In this document: one piece after another, positions 1-7,732 of the stretch | Position numbering within the stretch: position 1 is the stretch's first letter | How the letters are laid out: each line of letters starts with the position of its first letter | Assembly: GCA_027577415.1 (NCBI GenBank) | Contig: JANBQS010000899.1 | Span: 1 to 10,666 of the forward strand | Origin: Coemansia sp. RSA 922 | Lineage: Eukaryota; Kickxellomycota; Kickxellomycetes; Kickxellales; Kickxellaceae | Length of the DNA stretch: 10,666 bases | Direction of reading: 5' to 3' | Position numbers and translations under genes: made by a program | The notes under the pieces: model-generated | Seen by the model: only the letters and a program-made list of their open reading frames with translations | Database searches by the model: none | Told to the model about the DNA's origin: nothing

Positions 1-690
1 GAGGGCATCATTCGCCAGCTGTTGCATGCCCTGAAGCAGAGCAATGCCAGTCTCAGCATCCCGTCCGACCTTGATCTAGAGGCTGCTATTGGGAGCCAGG
101 CAACCCGCCCTTCGATTTTCATTTCTGACCACGATACCAACTCCCTACTACACCCAGAGCTCGGTTACTCCGCCTCCATGTCAACATTAAACTCGCAGCT
201 ACAGCTAGGTCCCGGAGGCTTTATTGGCGGCGTCCCTGCCTCGTCTTCCCCGACCAGTCCGCTTCCACACATGGGCCAAATGGGTGCTGCGCTGCACCAT
301 TCAAATTCTAACCCGTCCCTGGGTTTGGGAGGCCATGTTCACCAGCTGCATCACCACCACCACCACCACTCTCAGCAGAGCCAGCAGCAACAGCAACAGC
401 AGCAACAACAGAGCCAGCAACAACAGAGTCAGCACCAGCACCAGCAGAGTCAGCACGGCGGTCAAGCACCGCACCAATCCAGCCAGCAATCGCTTCGAAC
501 AGCACTGGCTGGCGGCGACAACCTGAACGTATATGGTAGAGCCGTGGCCACTACGCTTGGCACGTCTCAGAGCCCCTCGGCAGCACTTTCCGGGATATCT
601 GCCTCGTCGTTCTACGCAACTGGTGCAGGCAACAGCTTATCAAATAGCAGTCTGAGCTCGACCGACATGAAGGACATGTACAACCGCTAG
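1..690 (+). CDS. C-terminal part of a His/Gln/Ser-rich protein, family not recognised
   Basis: The reading frame is open from base 1 to a TAG at 688-690 and gives 229 residues; the 5' end lies outside the window. The first ~30 residues look helical (EGIIRQLLHALKQ...). The rest is low complexity: Gly/Ser/Pro/Met-rich up to about residue 110, then seven consecutive His (364-370 area upstream of the Gln tract), then a Gln run broken by Ser and His, then a Ser/Gly/Ala-rich tail ending in TDMKDMYNR. CAG and CAA codons are mixed in the Gln run, which fits selection on the protein rather than a pure triplet expansion. Such tails are common in fungal transcription factors and RNA-binding regulators, but no DNA-binding or catalytic domain is visible, so no function is assigned. 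The CTG-, CAT- and CAC-rich antisense frames are shadows. Confidence 0.7.
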   Translation, partial: EGIIRQLLHALKQSNASLSIPSDLDLEAAIGSQATRPSIFISDHDTNSLLHPELGYSASMSTLNSQLQLGPGGFIGGVPASSSPTSPLPHMGQMGAALHHSNSNPSLGLGGHVHQLHHHHHHHSQQSQQQQQQQQQQSQQQQSQHQHQQSQHGGQAPHQSSQQSLRTALAGGDNLNVYGRAVATTLGTSQSPSAALSGISASSFYATGAGNSLSNSSLSSTDMKDMYNR

Positions 691-834
691 ATCCCGAGCC
701 TCATTTAACACCCGCGGGCACTACTGTCTAATAGATTATCTATATGTGCCGACTCTGCTATATCTAAATGTTGAGTATGTACTAGTACAAAGAACACGTC
801 TACCCCTAATGAATATTTCTTTATCCAACATATG
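691..834. other. Convergent intergenic region
   Basis: These 144 bp separate two stop codons that face each other, the TAG of the His/Gln-rich gene and the TAG of Sen54. The stretch is AT-rich, carries no ORF or RNA gene, and must hold both 3' UTRs and polyadenylation regions. A 10-bp palindrome, GTACTAGTAC, lies at 779-788; nothing else stands out. Confidence 0.6.
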
Positions 835-2015
835 CTAATGCTTGACGATGCTTGGCATCTCGAATGCCCCGAGCTTTAGAAACGCCACGTTGCCCGGCTC
901 GCTGACACCCACTAGCGTTGTTATCGGATGTGCATTTAGTTGCGTCCACTGGCCCAGTTTTTCTGTACTAGGAAGGCTTTGACAAGAGCTATGGTGAGCT
1001 TATTCGGGCGTGTCACATATCAGGCGGAAGTCGAAAAAAAAGAACATAGTCTTTAGTTACAAAATGGTCACATAGGCTGGTCATACATCAATGTACACAT
1101 GATATTAGCACTTACGTGTTTACAATGACCTTGTAGTGAGGCGGACCTGGGTTGCGCTTCTTATAGTGGCTATCTGGCTTATACATGCTGTAAACTGCAT
1201 GCTTGGAGGATTGGCTACAGCCAGCGCTGGCAGCTACAGCAGCTGTAGGTGCACGAGTCCTGGCCAATCGTAATATGTCGTCTACAATTTAGAGTTGCAT
1301 ATCATCGCACAGTTAGTTCAATGCACCACATCGGGGCAATACTCTAGTTCGTCTCAAAGTATGACGTACCATATGCATACAAGGGCACTCCATCCAGAGC
1401 AGCAGATTGAGCTGGTGCTTGGCCCTGTTGCTTCGGGGCCTTCTCAGCAGTTGGCTCATTTTCCAATGGACTATCGCGTACAGGACACACAATTATATAC
1501 CCCAGGCGCCGTAGAAAGGCATAGACTCTGAACGAGTTCAGATCAAGGCCTGCATCGCCTACAGCTGTGCTCCAAGCGTCTCGGTCGCTAAAGATCCGCT
1601 CTGACTTATCCTCAGAGTCAGTTGCTATGGCAAGTACTCCGTGCTGAAAGTGCAGCAGCCACTCCTCAGGCTGGAGAATTGTGTGGCCAGCTTCTGTTCT
1701 GCCAGATGTCCGAGAGACAGTGTCTACCGGCCGAGCTACTTTGACGAGTCGGCGAGCAGCATCCCAGAATCCAGTACATGACTTGCGGCTAACCCTGGGC
1801 GGTACATCAAGCATCTGGTGGTATGCCTGCAAGAGTATGTCAATCATCTGAGGCTCGTTGTCTGTGTCCGATGGCGAGGCAACCTTGCCTGGAATTGGTA
1901 CAGCATCAGCTGCTTTCGCCGCAGCCTTCCGTCCTCTCGAGTCGTTCAAGTATGATGTTAGCCCTGCCACTTCCCCTCCTCCTCCGTCGTCCATGTTGCT
2001 GTCGTCCTCAATCAT
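835..2015 (-). CDS. SEN54: tRNA-splicing endonuclease subunit Sen54 (three exons)
   Basis: Sen54 is a non-catalytic subunit of the heterotetrameric endonuclease that cuts introns from pre-tRNA; it pairs with Sen2. I place exons at 2015-1370, 1281-1116 and 988-835, giving 321 residues. Visible family marks are the N-terminal block WDAARRLVKV (84-93), LQPEEWLLHFQHGVL (114-128), VYAFLRRLGYII (164-175), then in exon 2 VYSMYKPDSHYKKRNPGPP (245-263), and in exon 3 the C-terminal strand VAFLKLGAFEMPSI. Intron 1 (1369-1282, 88 nt) has donor GTACGT, branch CTAAC at 1316-1312 and acceptor TTGTAG. Intron 2 (1115-989, 127 nt) has donor GTAAGT and acceptor CATAG. Phases match at both junctions. Unspliced, the frame would end early at 1344. 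Residues 224-241 form an Ala/Ser-rich linker. The start at 2015 is preferred over an in-frame ATG at 2102 because the extra 29 residues are hydrophobic and unlike the family. The exact splice sites are inferred from sequence only. Confidence 0.87.
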
Positions 2016-2276
2016 CTCTGGCAAAGTAAACTGATAGTAATTATACAAAGTCAATAGAAGCGAAGTGACGATTTTGCTCACAAAAATCGAAAAAAAAAAC
2101 ACAAATTTCCTTCAGAGTCGACAATTAATACCCTGTGGCTAAGCTATGGGAAGCCCTTGTGGCTTCAAGCTGAAAATTTTTCCGGTCTATGTTGGGGTTT
2201 CTCTGGGCTCAAGTCTGGTACAATTTCCTCTCCTTGCTTCGTATTATCAGTTGCTTTTCGATTGCTAAAAAACACA
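2016..2276. promoter_or_regulatory. Divergent promoter region, Sen54 / PRMT3
   Basis: The 261 bp between the two start codons must carry both promoters. An A-rich tract (about 2085-2102) lies on the Sen54 side, which is T-rich on the Sen54 sense strand. A CT-rich stretch (about 2222-2260) lies just upstream of the PRMT3 ATG. I see no convincing TATA box. Confidence 0.6.
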
Positions 2277-4043
2277 ATGTCGGTTCTCTCGTACTCAGAG
2301 TCTGGGTTTGATACTCAGGACGATCGCTGGGACGACTGGGAGGACGAGGAGATGAACACGCCTATGAAGTGCCTGTTCTGCATACAGACGTTCCAAAGTC
2401 CCATCGTTCTGTTCCAGCACGCCAAGCAGGCGCACGGGTTTGACTTTCCTAAGACGCGAACAACTCTGGGCCTCGACTTTTACCAGAGCATGCGCGTGGT
2501 CAACTACATACGCACGATGGGGCTCAGCGATCCCAACTTTGAGCACGTCTCTGGGTTTACTATCGATGGCACCGAGGCGTTCCTCAACGACGACGCGTAC
2601 CTAAAGCCTGCCATCCCAGATGACAACTTGCTCTATGCGCTTGATGAGCTCGATCTCGACGACTCGGCATCAGTTAGAAGCACCAGCCGCGTTGGCAGTC
2701 TATCGCGCTCATTCAAGGCCGATGGACTCGAATCCTTAGAGAGCTTGCGGGAGCGCGAGCTGATGGCGCGCATACGGGCGCTGGAGCACCAGCTGGGGCT
2801 GCGCGAGCGAGAGGTTAAATATGTCAGCGAGCAGTTTGACGAGTACAGGCAAATGGTCAAGCGGCAGTTCTACGATTCGATCGACGACAATGGTGTAGAC
2901 AAAGAGGTAGCGGACAGCGGCGAGAAGGGCTCAGGGTCTGAAGAGGTGGACGGATCGAACTACTACTTCAACTCTTACGCTGGCAACGACATCCACATGC
3001 AAATGCTCCAGGACAAGGTGCGCACAGAAGGATACCGCGACTTTATCTACGACAACAAGGACGTCTTCAAGGGCAAAGTTGTGCTGGACGTCGGGTGTGG
3101 CACTGGCATTCTGTCGATGTTTGCGGCGCGGGCTGGGGCAGCCAAGGTCATTGCGGTGGATAACTCGGACATTATCCACAAGGCACGCGCCAACGTCATT
3201 GAGAACAAGCTCGAGGACGTCATTACGCTCGTCAAGGGTAAGATCGAAGATCTGGAGCTTCCGGTCGACAAGGTCGACATAATCATCTCCGAGTGGATGG
3301 GGTACTTTTTGCTGTTTGAGGCCATGCTTGACTCGGTGCTGGTGGCACGCGATCGCTTCCTTGCACCAGGCGGACTGTTGGCACCTAGCGCATCGTACAT
3401 TTACCTGACGGCTATAAGCGACGAGGAGTACATAAACGACCAGATCAACTACTGGGACAGCGTCTATGGCTTTAAGATGTCAGCCATGAAGTCCACAGGG
3501 CCAGTGATTGAGGCCGACGTTGATGTTGTCCCAGCAAAGTCAGTGGCAGCATCGCGTGCGCTCATTGCCGAGATCGACCATGGCACGGCAACGCCAGCAG
3601 CGCTGGACTTTTCCAGCTCATTTACGCTGGTGGCAACTCGCGACTCTACGATCCACGCATTCCTGGGGTACTTTGACGTTGCCTTTGCTCGCTCGCAGGC
3701 TACGCCTGGGCCCAGCCACGCCGAGCTCACTCTCCCGGTCTGCGATGACGACGATTCGAGTGCACAACAAGTGTCGGGGCGGGCGCTGTGGAAGCAGCCC
3801 GAGTCGAGCATGAATGGATTCACCACAGGCCCACATGGCACTGCTACGCACTGGAAGCAGACGGTGTTTGTCCTCCGCGAGCCGATCCAGGCCAAGCAGG
3901 GTGACGAAGTGTGCGGCCAGTTTACGTGCCGGAAGAGCACTACCAATCCTCGCGAGCTGGATCTGGACATATCTTACTACCATGTGCCAAAGGATGGAAC
4001 CGCCCAGACCGTCACCAAGCAGTTGAGCTACCAGCTTCGCTAG
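2277..4043 (+). CDS. Protein arginine N-methyltransferase 3 (PRMT3 type)
   Basis: Type I enzymes of this family transfer methyl groups from S-adenosylmethionine to arginine; PRMT3 is cytosolic and its known main substrate is ribosomal protein uS5 (RPS2). The 588-residue protein has the PRMT3 layout. An acidic, Trp-containing N-terminus is followed by one C2H2 zinc finger (C32, C35, H48, H53), the substrate-recognition element that sets PRMT3 apart from PRMT1. A charged, probably coiled segment rich in RERE/EHQ follows (about 190-235). The methyltransferase core comes next, with the SAM-binding motif VLDVGCGTG (269-277), the double-E loop SEWMGYFLLFE with catalytic E339 and E348, and the THW loop (524-526). 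A C-terminal beta-barrel ends the protein. No intron is needed. The ATG at 2277 is the first in frame; codons upstream remain open but lack an ATG. The stop lies 67 bp from the facing stop of the NDUFAF8-like gene. Confidence 0.96.
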   Translation: MSVLSYSESGFDTQDDRWDDWEDEEMNTPMKCLFCIQTFQSPIVLFQHAKQAHGFDFPKTRTTLGLDFYQSMRVVNYIRTMGLSDPNFEHVSGFTIDGTEAFLNDDAYLKPAIPDDNLLYALDELDLDDSASVRSTSRVGSLSRSFKADGLESLESLRERELMARIRALEHQLGLREREVKYVSEQFDEYRQMVKRQFYDSIDDNGVDKEVADSGEKGSGSEEVDGSNYYFNSYAGNDIHMQMLQDKVRTEGYRDFIYDNKDVFKGKVVLDVGCGTGILSMFAARAGAAKVIAVDNSDIIHKARANVIENKLEDVITLVKGKIEDLELPVDKVDIIISEWMGYFLLFEAMLDSVLVARDRFLAPGGLLAPSASYIYLTAISDEEYINDQINYWDSVYGFKMSAMKSTGPVIEADVDVVPAKSVAASRALIAEIDHGTATPAALDFSSSFTLVATRDSTIHAFLGYFDVAFARSQATPGPSHAELTLPVCDDDDSSAQQVSGRALWKQPESSMNGFTTGPHGTATHWKQTVFVLREPIQAKQGDEVCGQFTCRKSTTNPRELDLDISYYHVPKDGTAQTVTKQLSYQLR

Positions 4044-4110
4044 CGATACACTTTCTCTAATAGGTACACGTTATATATATTTGACTATTCTGACTAGTAG
4101 CAACATGCTG

Positions 4111-4314
4111 CTACCACTTTCGACCTAGCGACTGTTGGACGCAGGCCTTGAACGCCAAAAATTGTGTCTGGCAGGCGTGCTTGCCAATGGTCTCTGCACT
4201 AGCCGAGACGCACCTGCCATAGGCCGTGGCTGCCGCTGCGCAGTCTGTGAGGCCCTTCTCGAGCGTCAGCACAAGACGTCGTGCCTTTCCTGCTACCTGC
4301 TTTTGACCAGGCAT
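4111..4314 (-). CDS. Twin-CX9C protein, NDUFAF8-like complex I assembly factor
   Basis: This 67-residue protein has two CX9C pairs, C25/C35 and C48/C58, the helix-loop-helix signature of small intermembrane-space proteins oxidised by the Mia40 pathway. The segment around the first pair (CAAAATAYGRC, followed by VSAS) closely resembles NDUFAF8, which in animals works with the complex I assembly factor NDUFAF5. The start ATG at 4314 gives MPGQKQ and a basic N-terminus. The same frame stays open to another ATG at 4389, but the added 25 residues are hydrophobic, cross a promoter-like purine/pyrimidine tract, and are not expected in the family. It is transcribed divergently from mitochondrial glutamyl-tRNA synthetase. 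The family assignment rests on the cysteine spacing and one recognisable block; another CHCH-family member is the alternative. Confidence 0.83.
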   Translation of the reverse strand: MPGQKQVAGKARRLVLTLEKGLTDCAAAATAYGRCVSASAETIGKHACQTQFLAFKACVQQSLGRKW

Positions 4315-4459
4315 GGTCTGAATTCGAGAAAATTGAAAGGTTTTTAAATTTAGGAAAAGGAGGGCGACAATAAGGGGGAAAAGGGCCACCTGCTATTTTG
4401 CCTCTTTTTTTATCTTTTTTCTTTGGGTGTTTGAATCGGCGATAACGACATACGCAGCA
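4315..4459. promoter_or_regulatory. Divergent promoter shared by two mitochondrial genes
   Basis: Only 145 bp separate the NDUFAF8-like and mitochondrial GluRS start codons. The region splits into a purine-rich tract (4352-4385) and a pyrimidine-rich tract (4396-4424). Read on each gene's own sense strand, both are CT-rich and end 36-38 nt before the ATG. This is the arrangement expected of fungal CT-rich core promoters placed back to back. Start sites are inferred. Confidence 0.65.
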
Positions 4460-6091
4460 ATGCTGGCTAGAACGCAAAGCTGCTGCCGCAACGTGCGGAT
4501 CCTTTCACGGCAGTGTTCGACTAGCGGGAGCCCTAGGCGCAGCCTGAGCATGGAGCCGACTGAGCCAGTCAGAGTGCGGTTTGCGCCCAGCCCCACGGGG
4601 ATGTTGCACCTGGGCGGGCTGCGCACGGCGCTGTTCAACTACCTGCTGGCGCGAAAATATGGCGGGTCGTTTATTCTGCGCATCGAAGACACAGATCAGA
4701 AGCGACTCGTGCCAGGTGCAACTGAGAGTATCGTCCGCACCCTGGAGTGGGCTGGCCTGCAGTTCGACGAGGGACCCGGCAAGGGCGGGCCTAGTGCTTC
4801 ATACTTGCAGTCCCAGCGTGGCGATCTGTACCGCACTCATGCCAACAAGCTATTGGAGAAAGGCGCGGCTTATCGGTGCTTTTGCGATTCGAAGCGTCTC
4901 GAGTCGCTGCGTGCCGAAGCTACGCTGCACGGGCGGGCGCCCATGTACGACCGACGATGCGCACATTTGTCGCAGCAGCAGATCGACAACAAACTTCGTG
5001 CGGGAGAGCCACACACGATCCGGCTCTTTGCTCCTAACGCGGCAGATCCAGCCGCATCAGACGTCAGCGGCTTTGACGATATTGTACACGGTGAAATGCG
5101 ATTCCGTGGACCAGCGGGGTTTGACGACGCGGTGCTTCTCAAGAGCGACGGATTGCCAACGTACCACTTGGCGAACGTGGTGGATGACCATCTCATGGGT
5201 ATCACCCACGTACTCCGCGGCGAAGAGTGGTTAATGTCCACTCCCAAGCACCGCGCACTGTTCAAGGCCTTTGGCTGGCCCATGCCGCGCTATGCCCACC
5301 TGCCGCTGCTGATGAACCCAGACGGCTCCAAGCTGTCCAAGCGCAACCGCGATGGCCCCATGCAGAGCTACATTGACGAAGGATATTTGCCCTCGGCTCT
5401 GGTCAACTACGTGGCGCTGCTAGGCTGGCATCCAGGAGGCCAGCAGGAGGTCTACTCGCTGAAAGAGCTCGAGGATGCATTTTCGCTTAGCGGTCTGAGT
5501 CGCAGCAAGTCTGTAGTCTCGCGCGAGCGTCTGGACTGGCTAAATCGCCAGCACTTGCGCACTGAACTGAATGATCCAGCTCGCGCTCCAGCAATTGCTG
5601 CGCAGGCACTAGTTGAGCTTCGCCAGACGCCTGAGCTGGACACAAAAGATATCACTCGTGAGGCCGTAGAGCAGGCTTTGCGACTGTGTGGGGACCGCTT
5701 AACACTTACGCGCGACCTTTACGGTGCTGTGCCCTATTTGTTTTCTGATCCCGATCCTGAAGTTCCAGCAGTGCCCGCAGCAGCTGTCAACAAGGTTCCA
5801 AGAGACAGCAAAGCTTCTATACTCGTGGCCACCCTAGAGTTGCTCGCTGCAGAAGCAGGAGCCCTAGCTGGCAGCAGTCATACTAGCAGCGCTGGACCGG
5901 AGCGGTGGATGGACTTTTCTAAGAACGTGGCAGTGGCGGCTAAAGTCCCGGCTAAGCAGGTAATGCCAGTTCTCAGACATGCGCTAACAGGCCAACCAAG
6001 CGGCCCCAAGCTACCTGACCTAATGGACTACCTTTCGCTCGCGACTATGCAACGTCGAGTTCAGACAGCACTTGATAGCTTGAAACAATAA
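4460..6091 (+). CDS. Glutamyl-tRNA synthetase, mitochondrial (bacterial type)
   Basis: The enzyme charges tRNA with glutamate in the mitochondrial matrix, using ATP; in many eukaryotes the same enzyme type also feeds Gln-tRNA synthesis by transamidation. The protein has 543 residues. Residues 1-30 are rich in Arg, Ser and Cys without acidic residues, a typical mitochondrial presequence. Class I marks are RFAPSPTGMLHLGG with HLGG at 50-53 (HIGH motif), the RIEDTDQKR block, the LRGEEWLMSTPKH block, and KLSKR at 291-295 (KMSKS motif). The helical anticodon-binding region fills the C-terminus. This is the bacterial-type GlxRS, not the eukaryotic cytosolic form. ATG 4460 is the first in frame; a second in-frame ATG at 4550 begins MEPTEPVRVRF right after the presequence and has a better context (A at -3, G at +4). 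No introns. A yeast homologue would be MSE1 and the animal one EARS2. Confidence 0.95.
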   Translation: MLARTQSCCRNVRILSRQCSTSGSPRRSLSMEPTEPVRVRFAPSPTGMLHLGGLRTALFNYLLARKYGGSFILRIEDTDQKRLVPGATESIVRTLEWAGLQFDEGPGKGGPSASYLQSQRGDLYRTHANKLLEKGAAYRCFCDSKRLESLRAEATLHGRAPMYDRRCAHLSQQQIDNKLRAGEPHTIRLFAPNAADPAASDVSGFDDIVHGEMRFRGPAGFDDAVLLKSDGLPTYHLANVVDDHLMGITHVLRGEEWLMSTPKHRALFKAFGWPMPRYAHLPLLMNPDGSKLSKRNRDGPMQSYIDEGYLPSALVNYVALLGWHPGGQQEVYSLKELEDAFSLSGLSRSKSVVSRERLDWLNRQHLRTELNDPARAPAIAAQALVELRQTPELDTKDITREAVEQALRLCGDRLTLTRDLYGAVPYLFSDPDPEVPAVPAAAVNKVPRDSKASILVATLELLAAEAGALAGSSHTSSAGPERWMDFSKNVAVAAKVPAKQVMPVLRHALTGQPSGPKLPDLMDYLSLATMQRRVQTALDSLKQ

Positions 6092-6092
6092 A
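6087..6092 (+). terminator. AATAAA polyadenylation signal overlapping the GluRS stop codon
   Basis: An exact AATAAA contains the TAA stop codon at 6089-6091. Only 34 bp follow before the stop codon of the facing gene, so the mRNA 3' end either lies within that gap or runs into the facing gene. Confidence 0.5.
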
Positions 6093-6125
6093 CGGAACCG
6101 ATTGTGTATTATTTATGACGTAGTT

Positions 6126-7732
6126 CTACTCCAGGAGTGACAGCGGCCAGTCGCCCTGCACCATTGCAAAGTCGACCAATTCTATAGCATGAGGTCGCGT
6201 CTGCTGGCTTACTCCGTCATAGCTTGTCTTGTCTTGATTTGCAGCAACGATGATACCAGCATACTTTTCTTGCAATGCCGACAGCGACTGTCCAGCGCTG
6301 CTAGTCAAATCTTCGAACATTACATCGCCCAGCAGGAGACTCACGCGCTTGGCGAGTGAATAACATATAGCCGCAAATGCCTGCCGATCTGTTGCCGACT
6401 GGATGCGCAGCGCCAAGTGGTCTCGCTCAAATAAACACATGACTGTGACTGCTCCCGTGGGCCCTGCAGACCCCGCTACGCAAAACTGAGCAGTGTGGCT
6501 GTCGAGCATGACTGCAGCGGTACGTGCGCGTGTCTGTGGCATCACGTTCTCGAACAGCAACATGTACAGCAGCTTCGTGGCCAATGAAGAGCCATCACTT
6601 GCTATTAAGCTTGTATGACACAGCCAAATCTCACACAGGCACGGCATAACGGCAGAATCCCCGCTGTTGTTCGACAATGCAATAGACTCACTGATGGGGA
6701 TGATCGCGTCGAGTGTGTCAATATGAAGTGCTCCTAGAAAGGCATCGACTGGCGTGCAAACGTATTTGGAAACGCTGTGCTTCGAGTCAAACACTAGCGA
6801 AAACTCAACATCCCACTCGTCGAGCAGGCTGGGGAGCTCGTAGCAACAGACGCTACACCAGTACCGAATAAAAGTTAGTGTAGAATGTACAGCATTGCTA
6901 GCTAGAAAAGTATACGTGTGCAGTAAAATTTGACTTACCATTCAGAGTCGCGCTGCTCGACAGGCGATGTGAGCTCAAGTCGCTGCTTAGTTATAGCCGA
7001 TGTGAATACAGCTCGACCTACACCACACATCACACAAATAATACAAGGCTGTGGTAACTTTGGTAATGTTTGTCCTGGCATGGTGGTTGCAAAAATAATT
7101 GCTTAGATGTTCTAACACGTACCTTGCCACCCTTCGCCTAGCCGCTGTGCACGGATCGAAATATTAACTATGCCAGTATCAGACACGTAGCTGCCAATGT
7201 TGAGCAGAGTTCGCGAGCTTTGTATAGAAATTCGCTGCAATAACATGCAGAGATGGACATCGCGAAGATACGCCACTCGCAGCTACATATGCAAGATGTT
7301 ATATTTTAGCATATCTTGCTTATTAAAAGGCCAAGCATGGTGAAATGTACTGGTCTTACCCTGGCTTCTTTCTCCTCATGTTCGTAGCGTTGCTGACTGT
7401 CGATAATTTCAAGCAGCTTGCTACATAAGTTGTTTTTAACAGTAATACATGAGCCCACATGTTAGCGCACATTGGCCAGAAATATAGCATATATACGAAA
7501 GGGCGATTTCTGTACCTTTTTACGACGAGGCCAGTTGTTGGCATTATTAATGGTAAAATATAGAAAATACACGCTAGTATTGATATTTTTTGTTTAGATG
7601 AGTCCATTTTTTCTTATCACAGAGTAGTTTTATGTCTTACTTATGACACATATAAGCTACATTTTCAGTGAGGAGCAGAAGCAAGGCATGGTAGCTAAAA
7701 TGGTGGCTAATCGGGGCTATTGTTAGTTTCAT
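6126..7732 (-). CDS. Five-exon gene, function not recognised
   Basis: I build exons at 7732-7641, 7420-7360, 7282-7123, 7074-6939 and 6852-6126, giving 391 residues. The last four exons are well supported: donors GTAAGA, GTACGT and GTAAGT, acceptors TGTAG, TGTAG, GCCAG and TGTAG, a CTAAC branch in the last intron, and matching phases throughout. Intron lengths are 220 (or 95 with the alternative first exon), 77, 48 and 86 nt. The first exon is uncertain: an alternative start at 7607 (exon 7607-7516, donor GTACAG) joins in the same phase and gives equal length. Visible features are a charged helix (about 32-70), a beta-rich part (RTLLNIGSYVSDTGIVNISI), cysteines CIICVMC (115-121) and CVCC (150-153), a second beta-rich part (DEWDVEFSLVFDS), then alternating helices and strands to the C-terminus GDWPLSLLE. 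Helix, beta-sandwich and alpha/beta order loosely recalls the C-terminal halves of FANCB/FAAP100 or BBSome subunits, but no beta-propeller precedes it. That comparison is a guess and I assign no function. Confidence 0.6.

Noticed and set aside
301..505. Leu/Ala/Val-rich antisense frames resembling membrane segments
   Set aside because: They are the complement of the CAG/CAC repeat block and only look hydrophobic for that reason.
1295..1531. 78-residue plus-strand frame
   Set aside because: It is antisense to Sen54 exon 1 and its first intron and has no recognisable content.
2157..2276. N-terminal extension of PRMT3
   Set aside because: The upstream in-frame codons contain no ATG and read through a CT-rich leader; the family starts close to the acidic, Trp-containing segment at the 2277 ATG.
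4111..4389. Longer NDUFAF8-like protein starting at 4389
   Set aside because: The added 25 residues are encoded by the purine/pyrimidine promoter tract, and small CX9C proteins normally lack such a hydrophobic extension.
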